Shown in pieces: positions 1 through 7,895 of a stretch of DNA of 23,028 nucleotides; position 1 is the stretch's first letter; every line of letters starts with the position of its first letter. Source of the DNA: Pseudomonas sp. GTDB taxonomy: Bacteria > Pseudomonadota > Gammaproteobacteria > Pseudomonadales > Pseudomonadaceae. The stretch spans positions 1-23,028 of the forward strand of contig NZ_JASLGE010000081.1 in assembly GCF_030150285.1 (NCBI RefSeq). Direction: 5' to 3'. A program made the translations under genes and the position numbers. The notes below the pieces were generated by a model. That model searched no databases, had not been told where the DNA came from, and saw nothing but the letters and a program-made list of their open reading frames with translations.

Positions 1-1
1 C

Positions 2-712
2 TTGCGCCTGAGCCAGCAACTGATTGATGCGAATGTGGCGACGGGTTACTACTTTATCGGGATCTTCCTGCAACAGGGCTCAGCCGGGCTGAGAAAGGAT
101 CCGCAAATGTCTCTGCGCTACTACCGCAAGGCGGCGGATCAGGGCAGTGCCCAAGCGCAGTACGAGGTGGGCGACAAGCTTGATCCAATTGACATCGCAC
201 CGGAAATTGCGATTCAGATGTATCGTTGTGCCGCTGAACAGGGCAATGGTAAAGCTGCTCTCGCGCTAGGAATCTTACTTAAGAGCAGGGGACGCTACCA
301 AGAGGCACTTGAGGTCTTCCAGATGGGCGTTAAAGCAGGTGATGAAACTTCTGCGGGTTGGTTAGAAGAAGCCTTTCGCGGTCCTTCTCCCTCCGATAGG
401 TTGTACTACCTCGCCCAACAGGAAGACCTTGAGCGGGCCGACCGTTATGAAAAAATATGGAGTGTGCTTGCGGACTACTCCTACGCCAATCCCACAGTTC
501 CCGAGATCAACGAAATCCTGCCTTTGCCCCCTGCCAAGCTGCCGGCCTGGGACGGCAAGCTGCAATGGCTGCAAGCACGCCTGGCTAATGTGCCGCCGAA
601 AAAGCCCAGCGAAGCGTTGATTCAGCAATTGGCCAAGGCCAAGGTGCTTGAGCCTGCCACTGGCAAGCCCATGCCCGGTTCTTCGGCGGGCGCAAGGCTT
701 GGGCGCGCGTGA
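2..712 (+). CDS. Sel1-repeat protein, 3' part (truncated by window edge)
   Basis: The frame is open from the window edge, so the true start lies upstream and only the last ~236 residues are visible. Residues ~13-60 and ~64-115 read as Sel1-like (TPR-related) helical repeats, with the typical 'YYRKAADQGSAQAQYEVG' and 'MYRCAAEQGNGKAALALG' patterns. The rest (~120-236) has no repeats and is rich in Pro, Leu and Lys; it resembles the C-terminal region (DUF6396 type) often found on Pseudomonas Sel1 proteins, though I assign this from memory. Sel1 repeats mediate protein contacts; no catalytic motif is visible and no specific partner can be named. It converges on the XRE/cupin gene with only 46 bases between stop codons and is not obviously part of that module. 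Confidence 0.8.
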   Translation: MRLSQQLIDANVATGYYFIGIFLQQGSAGLRKDPQMSLRYYRKAADQGSAQAQYEVGDKLDPIDIAPEIAIQMYRCAAEQGNGKAALALGILLKSRGRYQEALEVFQMGVKAGDETSAGWLEEAFRGPSPSDRLYYLAQQEDLERADRYEKIWSVLADYSYANPTVPEINEILPLPPAKLPAWDGKLQWLQARLANVPPKKPSEALIQQLAKAKVLEPATGKPMPGSSAGARLGRA

Positions 713-758
713 TGCTTTGCACTTGGCCTGGCCTTAATGCCCCGGCGGCAAAACCCGC

Positions 759-1376
759 TTAACGCAGTTCCGTATGGGAGCTGACCCACAAGACGGTTGC
801 GTCTTCTTGTGTGGCGGAAACACAGGCGTGGCCCATGCGGCTGTCGAAGTAACACGAGTCGCCCGGGCTCATGTGTAAGGGCGCATAGCCTTCGGTGTGC
901 AGAATCACTTCGCCGCTCAGCACAAACAACAGTTCTTCGCCGTCATGGCTCAACAGTTTTGTGAATTCGGCGCGGTCGCGGGCCCGCACGGTCGTGACCA
1001 GCGGGATGAAGCGTTTGTCTGCCAGGTCGGTGTGCAGCATTTCATAGCTGTATTGGTCGGTACGGTGAGGCACGCCCTGGTTGCGGCGGGTGACGCTTCT
1101 GCGGCCCACGGGTGCTGCCTTGGTGGTCGGGCTGAACAGTTCCCCCACCTCCACCTCAAGCCCCAGCGCCAGTGCGGCAATTTTCTCGTACGTCGGTGAA
1201 AGCTGACCATTTTCGATTTTCGACAGGGCTGACGCGGAGATGCCGCAGCGTTGGCTCAGTTGCTGCAACGTCAGGTCGGCATTACGCCGCAGCAGGCGCA
1301 ATTTGGCGGCCAGCACGCTGTTGGAGAGTTCCGGGGGATTCAGCGCCGGAACGGGTGCACTGTTTTCTAAAGTCAT
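759..1376 (-). CDS. XRE-family transcriptional regulator with C-terminal cupin
   Basis: This 205-residue protein has an N-terminal XRE helix-turn-helix (residues ~22-81; 'LTLQQLSQRCGISASALSKIENGQLSPT' is a textbook Cro/C1 recognition unit). A linker and a cupin_2 fold follow (~143-200; 'HDGEELLFVLSGEVIL' and 'PGDSCYFDSRMGHA' are the two cupin motifs). Such MerR-unlike HTH/cupin regulators commonly sense a small metabolite, often of amino-acid or polyamine metabolism, and control a divergent operon. Here it is divergent from the cyclodeaminase-like gene, with 133 bases between them that contain AT-rich inverted repeats. Likely role: ligand-responsive and autoregulatory control of the cyclodeaminase/FAD-dehydrogenase/BrnQ genes (inference). 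The start is ATG at 1376; no strong ribosome binding site precedes it. Confidence 0.9.
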   Translation of the reverse strand: MTLENSAPVPALNPPELSNSVLAAKLRLLRRNADLTLQQLSQRCGISASALSKIENGQLSPTYEKIAALALGLEVEVGELFSPTTKAAPVGRRSVTRRNQGVPHRTDQYSYEMLHTDLADKRFIPLVTTVRARDRAEFTKLLSHDGEELLFVLSGEVILHTEGYAPLHMSPGDSCYFDSRMGHACVSATQEDATVLWVSSHTELR

Positions 1377-1445
1377 GGCAGATGATCCGTGCGCAGCAAC
1401 CGTCGAGCCGAAACACTGGACGAGCGTGTTGCTTTTAAGATATAA

Positions 1446-1494
1446 AATTTCCTATACGAAAAAAACAATCAGAATAGGAAAGTTATCCTAATTC
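1446..1494. promoter_or_regulatory. Divergent promoter/operator region of XRE-cupin and cyclodeaminase genes
   Basis: AT-rich segment with several related half-sites: TTTCCTAT at 1448-1455, ATAGGAAA at 1474-1481 (exact inverted copy) and TATCCTAA just after. An imperfect palindrome GAATAGGA...TCCTAATTC spans about 1472-1494. A weak sigma70-like pair for the plus strand is TTGCTT (1429-1434) with TATACG (1453-1458). The repeated CCTAT/ATAGG element is a plausible operator for the adjacent XRE regulator. Seen in sequence; the regulator link is inferred. Confidence 0.5.
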
Positions 1495-1509
1495 TTAGCG
1501 GAGCATAGC

Positions 1510-2460
1510 ATGCGCGTCCTGACCCATACCGAAACAGCTGCTCAGTTGCCTTTTAACCTTTTGATCCAAGCGCTTGAGGGCTTTTTCAAGGAAGGCTGTG
1601 AGGTGCCGTTGCGGCATAACCATGCCATTTCCGGCACGACCGCAGCCGAGGACGGCATTCTGTTGCTGATGCCCGCCTGGCAACCGGGCAAGCGCTTGGG
1701 TGTGAAGACGGTCTCCATCTTCCCGAACAACCACGCCTTGGGGCTGCCCGGGCTGCATTCGGTGTTTATCCTTTACGATGCGGCCACCGGCGCGCCCTTG
1801 GCGATTCTGGACGGTGACGTGATTACCTCCCGGCGCACGGCCGCCGCCTCTGCACTGGCCGCCAAATGGTTGAGCCGCCCCGAGTCGAGCACGTTGCTGG
1901 TCGTGGGGGCCGGCCGGGTTGGCAGCCTGTTGCCTGAGGCCTACCGAAGTGTGCGCCCGATCGAACGCGTACGGGTCTGGGATCGCCTCGCCGAGTCGGC
2001 CAACACCCTGGCCGCTAACCTGCGCGAACAAGGCATTGATGCCCAGGCTGTGGACAACCTGCAGGACGCCGCGCAAACGGCTGACATCATCACCTGCGCG
2101 ACGTTGTCGACAGCACCGCTTATCCAGGGTCAATGGCTTAAGCCGGGCACGCACCTGGATTTGATTGGCGGCTTTACCCCTGCCATGCGTGAAAGCGATG
2201 ACGAGTGCCTGCGCAAAGGCACGGTGTTTATTGATACCCCCGAGGCGTTGCTCAAAGCCGGGGACATTCTTTCGCCGATTGCCAGCGGTGCGTTCAGTGA
2301 ACAGCAGGTGGCTGCGACGCTGGAGCAACTGTGTCGTGGCCAGCATGCGGGTCGTACCACGGCCGATGAAATCACCGTGTTCAAGGCGGTGGGCACGGCC
2401 CTGGAAGACTTGGCTGCCGCCTCGCTGGCCTATGACGCGTACGTGGCCAAGCAGGCGTAA
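1510..2460 (+). CDS. Ornithine cyclodeaminase / mu-crystallin family protein
   Basis: The 316-residue protein matches the OCD/mu-crystallin family in length and motifs. It has an N-terminal substrate-binding half with 'GVKTVSIFPNN' (Lys66), then 'LDGDVITSRRTAAASALAA' (~100-118) and a Rossmann dinucleotide site 'VVGAGRVGS' (131-139). 'LIGGFTPAMRESDDE' (219-232) carries the family's catalytic Asp region (D230/D231). Family members include ornithine cyclodeaminase (ornithine to proline plus ammonia), ketimine/1-pyrroline-2-carboxylate reductases and alanine dehydrogenase; the sequence alone does not separate them. CGGAG lies about 7 bases before ATG and supports the start. It lies 99 bases upstream of a DadA-like dehydrogenase. 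Reduction of an imino acid made by that enzyme is an attractive but unproven pairing. Confidence 0.88.
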   Translation: MRVLTHTETAAQLPFNLLIQALEGFFKEGCEVPLRHNHAISGTTAAEDGILLLMPAWQPGKRLGVKTVSIFPNNHALGLPGLHSVFILYDAATGAPLAILDGDVITSRRTAAASALAAKWLSRPESSTLLVVGAGRVGSLLPEAYRSVRPIERVRVWDRLAESANTLAANLREQGIDAQAVDNLQDAAQTADIITCATLSTAPLIQGQWLKPGTHLDLIGGFTPAMRESDDECLRKGTVFIDTPEALLKAGDILSPIASGAFSEQQVAATLEQLCRGQHAGRTTADEITVFKAVGTALEDLAAASLAYDAYVAKQA

Positions 2461-2559
2461 GTGCCCTGTGGCGCGGGCTGAGATCACGACGTTTGTGGCT
2501 TATCGCGCGCGCTAAAAGGTCTGGATTCGGTACACCCGATCAATACTGGGAACTCGCAA

Positions 2560-3807
2560 ATGAAATCGCCCACTCACTACGCCGTCATTGGCGCAGGCCT
2601 TATTGGCCTGTGCACGGCACTGGAACTGCTGCACCGGGGCTGCAAAGTGACCCTCGTGGAGCAAGACTCGCCCGGTAAAGGTGCGTCATTTGGCAACGCC
2701 GGCTTTATTGCCAGTGAGCTGATCGACCCGCTGGCCACGGGGCAAAATATTCGCAATGCCTGGTCGATGCTCAAAGACCCGCAAGGGGCGCTGGCCCTGC
2801 CGATAAAGAACTTGCCGCACAGCCTGCCCTGGATGCTCCGTTTCGCATTAGCGGCCCGGCCGAAGGCTGTCGAAGCCGGCCGCGAATCGCTGGCCAGGCT
2901 CTTGCGCCCGGCCGTACCTGCCTGGAAAACCCTGTTGGGTCGAGAAGGCCTGAGCCAGCACCTGCACCAGACTCACTACCTGCGTGTCTGGGAAAAGGCC
3001 GAGGGGGTAGGGGCGGCTCGCGCTGAACAGGCTTTTTACAATGACTGGGGCATTAGCGCGCACTTCGCGGACAGCGAGCAAGTGGCGACGTTGGAACCCG
3101 CACTGCGGGGGCGCGTTCACCACGCCATTATGCTGCCCGATGCGCACCGCGTCAGTGACCCCTACCTGCTCAGCCAGGCGCTGTTAAAGCGCTTCACCGC
3201 GCAGGGTGGCGTGCTGCTGCAAGAGCAGGTGCTTTCCCTTCGCCCTGTGGGCAGCCAGGTAGAACTGGTTAGCCACCGTGCGGCGCAGACGTTCAGCAAG
3301 GCGATCGTGTGCGGCGGCGCACACAGCTCAGGTTTGCTCAAAACGCTGGGCCTGCGGGTGCCCTTGATGGCTGAGCGTGGCTACCACCTTAACCTGACGA
3401 AGGTTCACGGGCTGATCAACGGCCCTGTCTGTTCGGCAGAGCGCAATGTCTTTATTTCTCCCCTGGAAGGCGGGTTGAGGATTGTGGGTTTCAGTGAACT
3501 GGGTGGCGTACACCTGCCGGCCAATCCCGCCCGCTACGGTGCCTTGCGCCATCACTTGGGAGCCTTGTTGCCACAAACCCGGCCCCATCTGGAGCAGGCT
3601 GGCGAATGGATGGGCATGCGTCCGACCCTGCCGGATTCTTTGCCGGTCATTGACACCCACCCAGATTGCCCGCAGATCGGCTTTGCGTTTGGTCATCAGC
3701 ACGCCGGCCTCACGTTGGCCGCCGTTACGGGCCAGCTCATTGCAGATCGCATGACAGGTGCGGGCGACAGTGTCGACCTGCGCGCATATGGCGTTACCCG
3801 GTTCTAG
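2560..3807 (+). CDS. FAD-dependent D-amino-acid dehydrogenase-like oxidoreductase (DadA-like)
   Basis: The protein is 415 residues, typical for the DAO/DadA family. The FAD-binding dinucleotide fold is at the N-terminus ('YAVIGAGLIGLCTALELLHRGCKVTLVEQ', GxGxxG at ~11-16). The conserved 'GKGASFGNAGFI' follows, as in DadA 'ASFANGG/GNAG' motifs. The C-terminal 'WMGMRPTLPDSLPVI' and 'FGHQHAGLTLAAVTGQLIAD' segments close the FAD site. The expected reaction is oxidative deamination of an amino acid (often D-) to an imino/oxo acid, with electrons passed to the respiratory chain. There is no signal peptide; cytoplasmic or membrane-associated. The start ATG follows GGGAA by ~8 bases. Flanked by the cyclodeaminase-like gene and brnQ, so an amino-acid or imino-acid substrate is likely; its stereochemistry cannot be told. 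Confidence 0.88.
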   Translation: MKSPTHYAVIGAGLIGLCTALELLHRGCKVTLVEQDSPGKGASFGNAGFIASELIDPLATGQNIRNAWSMLKDPQGALALPIKNLPHSLPWMLRFALAARPKAVEAGRESLARLLRPAVPAWKTLLGREGLSQHLHQTHYLRVWEKAEGVGAARAEQAFYNDWGISAHFADSEQVATLEPALRGRVHHAIMLPDAHRVSDPYLLSQALLKRFTAQGGVLLQEQVLSLRPVGSQVELVSHRAAQTFSKAIVCGGAHSSGLLKTLGLRVPLMAERGYHLNLTKVHGLINGPVCSAERNVFISPLEGGLRIVGFSELGGVHLPANPARYGALRHHLGALLPQTRPHLEQAGEWMGMRPTLPDSLPVIDTHPDCPQIGFAFGHQHAGLTLAAVTGQLIADRMTGAGDSVDLRAYGVTRF

Positions 3808-3843
3808 CCCGCTGGCTGCACCAGATAAACACACAGTGATACT

Positions 3844-3851
3844 AATAAAAA
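3844..3851 (+). promoter_or_regulatory. AANAANAA (Hfq/Crc CA-like) motif before brnQ
   Basis: AATAAAAA lies directly before the GAGG ribosome binding site (3853-3856) of brnQ. A-rich AANAANAA sequences next to the ribosome binding site are the known Hfq/Crc translational-repression target in Pseudomonas. Motif seen; function inferred. Confidence 0.45.
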
Positions 3852-3864
3852 CGAGGTAAGCGGC

Positions 3865-5208
3865 ATGAGCAGTACCATTAGGGCCAAGACATTCATCTCC
3901 CTCTCATTCTTTCTGTTCTCCATGTTCTTGGGTGCAGGCAACATCATTTTTGCACCGCCTTTGGGGCAGGCAGCAGGTACTCAGACATGGGTCGCCATGT
4001 CAGGTTTCTTGATTACCGGCGTTGGCCTGGTTTTTTTGGCCATCCTGGCACTGTCGATCTCAGGCGGCAGCATTGACTCGATGTCACAACGGGTAGGCAG
4101 CAGTTTTGCCAAGTTTTTCTCCCTGCTGTTGTTCCTGACGCTGGGTCCGATCTATGTGGTGCCGCGTACCGCCGCGGTGGTGTATGAAGTGTCAGTCACA
4201 CCCTTTCTCAGTGGTATTACGGGCGCAAACGACTGGGCGCTGATGCTCTTTTCGGTGGTCTTTATCGGCTTGACCCTTTACCTCTCGCTGGACCCGAAGA
4301 AGTTTGTTGACCGCATCGGTAACATCCTGACGCCGACATTTATCGTTCTGTTGTTGATCATTGTCGGTAAATCGCTGCTGACTCCAATCGCTGATTTCTC
4401 TGTGCCGTCTGGCGACTACATTGAAAACGCCTTCAGCATCGGTTTCACCCAGGGTTACTACACCATGGATGTGCTGGCGGCCTTTGTGTTCGGCAAGATC
4501 TTTCTGGATGCAGCCAAGCACTCCGGCGTTGCGCCGCAACACCTGAGCAAACTGTTTGTAAGGGCGGGCATCTTCGCTGTTGTCGGGTTGGCCTGCGTGC
4601 AACTGTCGCTGGCTAGCATGGGCGCAAGCAGCTTTGCGGTACTGGGCATGTCGGACAACGGCGGCCAGGCGTTGACCCAGATCGTCAACCTGCTGCTGGG
4701 CAGTACGGGGGTGTCGATGCTGGCGGTGATCATCCTGCTCACCGGCTTGACCACGGCGGTTGCTTGCCTGGCCTCGGTGGCCGAGTACTTCAGCCGCATC
4801 TTCCCGCGTTTCAGCTACAAGGCCTGGACTGTCATATTGGGGCTGCTCAGCCTGGTGATCACCAACTTTGGCCTGACCACCATCCTTTACCTGGCGTCAC
4901 CGATCCTGTTGTTCCTGTACCCGATTGCTATCACCTTGATCGCCCTGGTGTTCCTGAACCGGTTCTTTGGCGGGCACCAGTCTGTCTATATCGGTGCAGT
5001 GACCGGGGCGGCGCTGATGGGGGCCATCGATGCACTTAAAGCCTTTGGCCTGGTGCCGTCGGGCCTCGAGTCGGTGCTGGTCTCTACCGTACCGTTCTAC
5101 ACAAACGGGCTGGGTTGGGTCGTGGTTGCAACCTTGTTCGGGCTGGCCGGTTGCGCGTTCATCCCGTTGTCACGCGGCGGTGTATTTCGTAATGCCCCGG
5201 TTGCTTAA
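3865..5208 (+). CDS. brnQ: Branched-chain amino acid transport system II carrier protein
   Basis: This 447-residue, very hydrophobic protein has about twelve membrane segments. It begins with the LIVCS-family opening 'SFFLFSMFLGAGNIIFAPPLGQAAG' (~14-38) and carries the family signature 'GPIYVVPRTAAVVYE' (~94-108). The ion-coupled LIVCS symporters (BrnQ) import leucine, isoleucine and valine across the inner membrane with Na+ or H+. GAGG 8 bases before ATG confirms the start. It sits 57 bases after the DadA-like gene in the same orientation and probably supplies the substrate of the two upstream enzymes; if so, the true substrate may be a related aliphatic amino acid rather than the canonical L-branched-chain ones (inference). 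Confidence 0.94.
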   Translation: MSSTIRAKTFISLSFFLFSMFLGAGNIIFAPPLGQAAGTQTWVAMSGFLITGVGLVFLAILALSISGGSIDSMSQRVGSSFAKFFSLLLFLTLGPIYVVPRTAAVVYEVSVTPFLSGITGANDWALMLFSVVFIGLTLYLSLDPKKFVDRIGNILTPTFIVLLLIIVGKSLLTPIADFSVPSGDYIENAFSIGFTQGYYTMDVLAAFVFGKIFLDAAKHSGVAPQHLSKLFVRAGIFAVVGLACVQLSLASMGASSFAVLGMSDNGGQALTQIVNLLLGSTGVSMLAVIILLTGLTTAVACLASVAEYFSRIFPRFSYKAWTVILGLLSLVITNFGLTTILYLASPILLFLYPIAITLIALVFLNRFFGGHQSVYIGAVTGAALMGAIDALKAFGLVPSGLESVLVSTVPFYTNGLGWVVVATLFGLAGCAFIPLSRGGVFRNAPVA

Positions 5209-5246
5209 GGGCTAACCGTCGCATCGAATCCGCGGTGCAGGTTTTA

Positions 5247-5344
5247 CGATCGCTGCGCAATCGATCGCAGCCTTCGGCAGCGACTACATCTGTAGTCGTT
5301 GCCGAGCCTTGCGAGGCTACGTCCGGCGCCGAAGGCGTCGTAAC
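5247..5344. repeat. Pseudomonas-type intergenic palindromic repeat region
   Basis: A cluster of short palindromes lies between brnQ and the GFA gene. A 28-base near-perfect palindrome spans 5276-5303 (arms GGCAGCGACTACA / TGTAGTCGTTGCC, only 2 bases between, one G/T mismatch). It is flanked by CGATCG...CGATCG (5247-5266), AGCCT-TGCG-AGGCT (5305-5318) and CGCC-GAA-GGCG (5327-5337). The wording resembles the widespread repeats in fluorescens-group Pseudomonas intergenic DNA (recognised from memory). It may act as transcript end or mRNA stabiliser for brnQ; no T-run is present. Confidence 0.7.
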
Positions 5345-5433
5345 ACCAGGCCGCGCGGTATACCGGCCAGGGTGGGTCGACGGATCCGGCAGGGCCGGCT
5401 ACGCTGGCGTTTTTTGCAGGCGGGGAGGCACGT

Positions 5434-5826
5434 ATGACACAGGTGTATCAGGGAAGTTGTTTGTGTGCCGCTGTCCAGTACGTGCTATCGGCTACCCCTC
5501 AAGCGGTCAGCCATTGCCATTGCCGTCAGTGTCGCAAAGGGCATGGGGCGCTCTTTGCCTCTTACAGCAGTGTGCCACGCAGTGCACTGCGCCTGCTCAG
5601 CGGCGCGTCTCAGATCAAAACCTATGTGTCATCACCGGGGGTGTCGCGCGAATTCTGCGGTCAGTGCGGTTCGACCTTGTTCTGGTCCAGGTCGGAAGGT
5701 GAGTATGCCCACTGGGTTTCGATTACGCTGGGCACGCTCGATACGCCGTTCTTGCCCCTCAAGCAGAAGCACGTTCTGGCGGATGACGCTGCCGATTGGT
5801 ATACGTCCCCTTCAGCCTGTCGATGA
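5434..5826 (+). CDS. GFA family (glutathione-dependent formaldehyde-activating/CENP-V fold) zinc protein
   Basis: The protein has 130 residues, the usual size for this family. It contains the full cysteine pattern for the zinc sites: C9-x-C11, C28-x-C30-x2-C33 ('HCHCRQCRKGHG', with the family's G and H) and C75-x2-C78 ('EFCGQCGSTLFW'). Only a few members have a proven role in S-hydroxymethylglutathione formation, and most are uncharacterised, so the substrate should be left open. GGGGAGG 5 bases before ATG is a strong ribosome binding site. It stands alone between a repeat region and a convergent small gene, with no link to the neighbouring modules. Confidence 0.9.
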   Translation: MTQVYQGSCLCAAVQYVLSATPQAVSHCHCRQCRKGHGALFASYSSVPRSALRLLSGASQIKTYVSSPGVSREFCGQCGSTLFWSRSEGEYAHWVSITLGTLDTPFLPLKQKHVLADDAADWYTSPSACR

Positions 5827-5902
5827 CGCGGTGTGTTTGGCCGGGGAGCTACAGGGGAAGATGACAGGCCGAGAAATAGAGCGGCGTGCCGACGTCAGGG
5901 GC

Positions 5903-6064
5903 TCAGCTTTCTGGGGAGATGACAGCCTCGGTGCCGGTGTCGGCGGCCAGTTTTAAGCGGTCAGCTTTACTGATGTATTTGTCTTTGCTTTTCGGTGCCA
6001 ATTTTGCGCTGGCTTTTTTGGCGTGAGCCTTGAGCAATTGCGTGATTTTTTTGCGGCGGTTCAT
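5903..6064 (-). CDS. DUF2986 family small basic protein
   Basis: This 53-residue reading frame starts with MNRRKKITQLL, has a Lys/Ala-rich middle (KAHAKKASAKLAPKS) and the family-diagnostic KDKYISKADRLKLAA segment, ending in SPES. I recognise it as DUF2986, a family of short highly basic gamma-proteobacterial proteins of unknown function. The base composition (many AAA/Lys codons) explains the AT-rich look of this stretch. It converges on the GFA gene with 76 bases between stops. The ribosome binding site is weak (AGCAGAA upstream). The positive charge suggests nucleic-acid or ribosome contact, but that is a guess. Confidence 0.85.
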   Translation of the reverse strand: MNRRKKITQLLKAHAKKASAKLAPKSKDKYISKADRLKLAADTGTEAVISPES

Positions 6065-6178
6065 GGTGTTCTGCTGGCTGTATAGACGATTGAAAGGCTG
6101 CTGCGGTGGTGTGAGCAGGGCGTTTTGGGGGCGTGTGTGCCAAGCCCAAGACGGTCGATTATAGCCGTATCGGTGGTG

Positions 6179-6346
6179 TTAGCGGCGAATACGGATCTTT
6201 TGCCAACTGACCGGGTTATGGAACGTGCCGGTATCGCCCTTGATGGCGAATCGGGTTGCCCGATAGAGAGAGCAAAGACGTGAACACTGCAGGCTGCGTA
6301 TTTTTTGGTAGGCCCATTTCCAACCGCGTTTTGTTGAGCTGCTCAT
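6179..6346 (-). CDS. Possible small basic hypothetical protein
   Basis: An open frame of 55 residues from the internal ATG at 6346, rich in Lys, Arg, Ser and Trp ('TKRGWKWAYQKIRSL', 'SLYRATRFAIKGDTGTFHNP', 'SWQKIRIRR'). The residue mix looks protein-like rather than like a shadow frame, and no competing gene covers this interval. An earlier ATG at 6370 would add 8 residues; GGGGC before 6346 favours the shorter form weakly. No known domain is recognised. It lies 114 bases upstream of the DUF2986 gene on the same strand. Confidence 0.4.
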   Translation of the reverse strand: MSSSTKRGWKWAYQKIRSLQCSRLCSLYRATRFAIKGDTGTFHNPVSWQKIRIRR

Positions 6347-6530
6347 CTCGTTGCCCCAAATTGGATCCATTTTTGGAGGATATTATCAGTCGAGAATAGA
6401 CGCGTCCTACAGCTCTACGGGTAATGATCTGACAAAATTTAACCAAGTGTGACGGCTGTCACGAAATTTGACTTGCATTGAGCCGGAAAACTGCATCCAA
6501 CCCTTTGAAGGCTGACTGAAAATCACAAAA

Positions 6531-6560
6531 AAAGGGGCGGCCCTTGCGGGCAGCCCCTTT
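6531..6560 (-). terminator. Intrinsic terminator of the porin/ABC operon
   Basis: The plus strand reads AAAGGGGCGGCCC, loop TTGC, GGGCAGCCCCTTT: a 13-base-pair stem with one mismatch, GC-rich in the middle. On the minus strand the stem is followed by a T-rich run, as expected 3' of the porin gene (stop at 6578). Sits 18 bases after the stop codon. Confidence 0.88.
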
Positions 6561-6577
6561 TTGGGTTTAGCGGCCGG

Positions 6578-7858
6578 TCACCAAAGTGCCAAGGTGTAGT
6601 CGATGTTTACCCGCAGTTCGTTGTCGTCGCGAAACGCTGCGGTGGGGGCGAAGTCGTTGCGGTACCAGGCATGACGCAAGCGCAGGCCGACGTTTTTAAA
6701 GGTACCGCTTTGCACAACGTAGGACAGTTCGATGTCTTTCTCGCTCTCTTTCAACCCTGAGCCACCCAGTTTCGCGGGCAGTTCGATATGGCTGCCGTCC
6801 AGGTAACGCAACATGCCTTTGAGCCCCGGTACGCCCACTGCCGCGAAGTCATAGTCATAACGCACTTGCCAGGTCCGCTCCTTGGGGTTGAGGAACTCGC
6901 TGCTCAACGCGCCTTCACTGACCACCAGCGGCTCTGAACCGGCGATATAGGGCATGGCCGTGTCGCCGTTCAACTGCATATACCCCGCGCCCAGGCTGTG
7001 CGGCCCGTGGATATAGGTGGTCATCATACCGAAGGTGCGGTTGTCGACCTTGCCGGCCTTGGCCGAACCTTCTTCACCGCTGATGTGGTAGCGCACATCG
7101 GTTTTCAGGCGACCGCTGCCGAGCGGGCGGTTGTCGAGAAAGCCCAGGAAGTCCTGGCGATACAACCCTTCGAGTTCAGCGTGGTAGTACTTGAGTGTCA
7201 GTGGTTCGGACCACTGATAGTCGCCCCCCATAAAGGTGAAGTTGTCAGATTGCGCGGCACCGTTGAAGCGGCCATTGGGCGAGGCAACGGTCATTTTTTG
7301 ATAGTTGGTGGAGTCGCGCTGGTTCATGCGGTCGAGCCGCCCGGCGTGCAACGTCAGGTTGTCCAGGTCTTGAGAGCGCACATACGCGCCGCGAAAGGTC
7401 TGGGGCAGCAGGCGTGTCGGGCTGGCGAACAGGATCGGCAATGCCGTACTGATGGTGCCGCCCTGCAGTTCGGTTTTGGAGACCTTAACCTTACCCGTCA
7501 GGCCCAGTTTGGAATACTCGCCGCGCGGCTGACGGTCGGTGCTGTCGAAGGGCAGCAGGCCGGTGCCGGTGCGGCCGGGGCTGGAGTCCAGTTTCAGCCC
7601 CATCATGCCCTGAGCGTCCAGGCCGAAACCGACAGTGCCTTCGGTAAAGCCCGAGTTGAACCGCAGAATGAACCCCTGGGCCCATTCCCGCGCCGCCGAT
7701 TGGCTGGAGGTGCCTTTATAGTCCCGGTCGAAGTAGTAGTTGCGGGCGGTCAGGCTCGCCTTGCTGTCTTCGATAAAGCCCTGAGCCATCAGGGTGCTGC
7801 TGACGGTGCAGAGCGTGCCGGCCGCGAGTACGGCGTTAACGCGTTTGAAAGTGCTCAT
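6578..7858 (-). CDS. OprD-family outer-membrane porin
   Basis: The protein has 426 residues. It starts with a signal peptide (~1-25, positively charged start, hydrophobic core, cleavage near 'STLMA-QGF') and continues with the OprD-family hallmark 'GFIEDSKASLTARNYYFDRDYKG'. 'AREWAQGFILRFNSGFTEGTVGFGLDAQGMMGLKLD' follows, also typical. Alternating beta-strand sequence runs to an aromatic C-terminus ('YTLALW'), which is needed for outer-membrane assembly. OprD/Occ channels admit specific small carboxylates such as basic amino acids or aromatic acids. As last gene of the uptake operon it lies 37 bases after the binding-protein gene and before a terminator. Its substrate is presumably that of the ABC system; an aromatic-acid type (OccK/BenF-like) is likely from context, not from residues I can point to. 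Confidence 0.93.
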   Translation of the reverse strand: MSTFKRVNAVLAAGTLCTVSSTLMAQGFIEDSKASLTARNYYFDRDYKGTSSQSAAREWAQGFILRFNSGFTEGTVGFGLDAQGMMGLKLDSSPGRTGTGLLPFDSTDRQPRGEYSKLGLTGKVKVSKTELQGGTISTALPILFASPTRLLPQTFRGAYVRSQDLDNLTLHAGRLDRMNQRDSTNYQKMTVASPNGRFNGAAQSDNFTFMGGDYQWSEPLTLKYYHAELEGLYRQDFLGFLDNRPLGSGRLKTDVRYHISGEEGSAKAGKVDNRTFGMMTTYIHGPHSLGAGYMQLNGDTAMPYIAGSEPLVVSEGALSSEFLNPKERTWQVRYDYDFAAVGVPGLKGMLRYLDGSHIELPAKLGGSGLKESEKDIELSYVVQSGTFKNVGLRLRHAWYRNDFAPTAAFRDDNELRVNIDYTLALW

Positions 7859-7867
7859 GTCGCTACC

Positions 7868-7883
7868 TTTTTATTTTTATTGT
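7868..7883 (-). promoter_or_regulatory. AANAANAA (Hfq/Crc CA-like) motif before the porin gene
   Basis: On the minus strand the leader reads ACAATAAAAATAAAAA immediately before AAGGTAG and the porin ATG. It contains overlapping AANAANAA matches next to the ribosome binding site. Confidence 0.5.
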
Positions 7884-7895
7884 GAAAAGCGTGAT

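Noticed and set aside
1495..2487. 330-codon open frame antisense to the cyclodeaminase-like gene
   Set aside because: No recognisable domain and composition typical of a reverse-strand shadow; the sense gene has a Rossmann motif and a good ribosome binding site.
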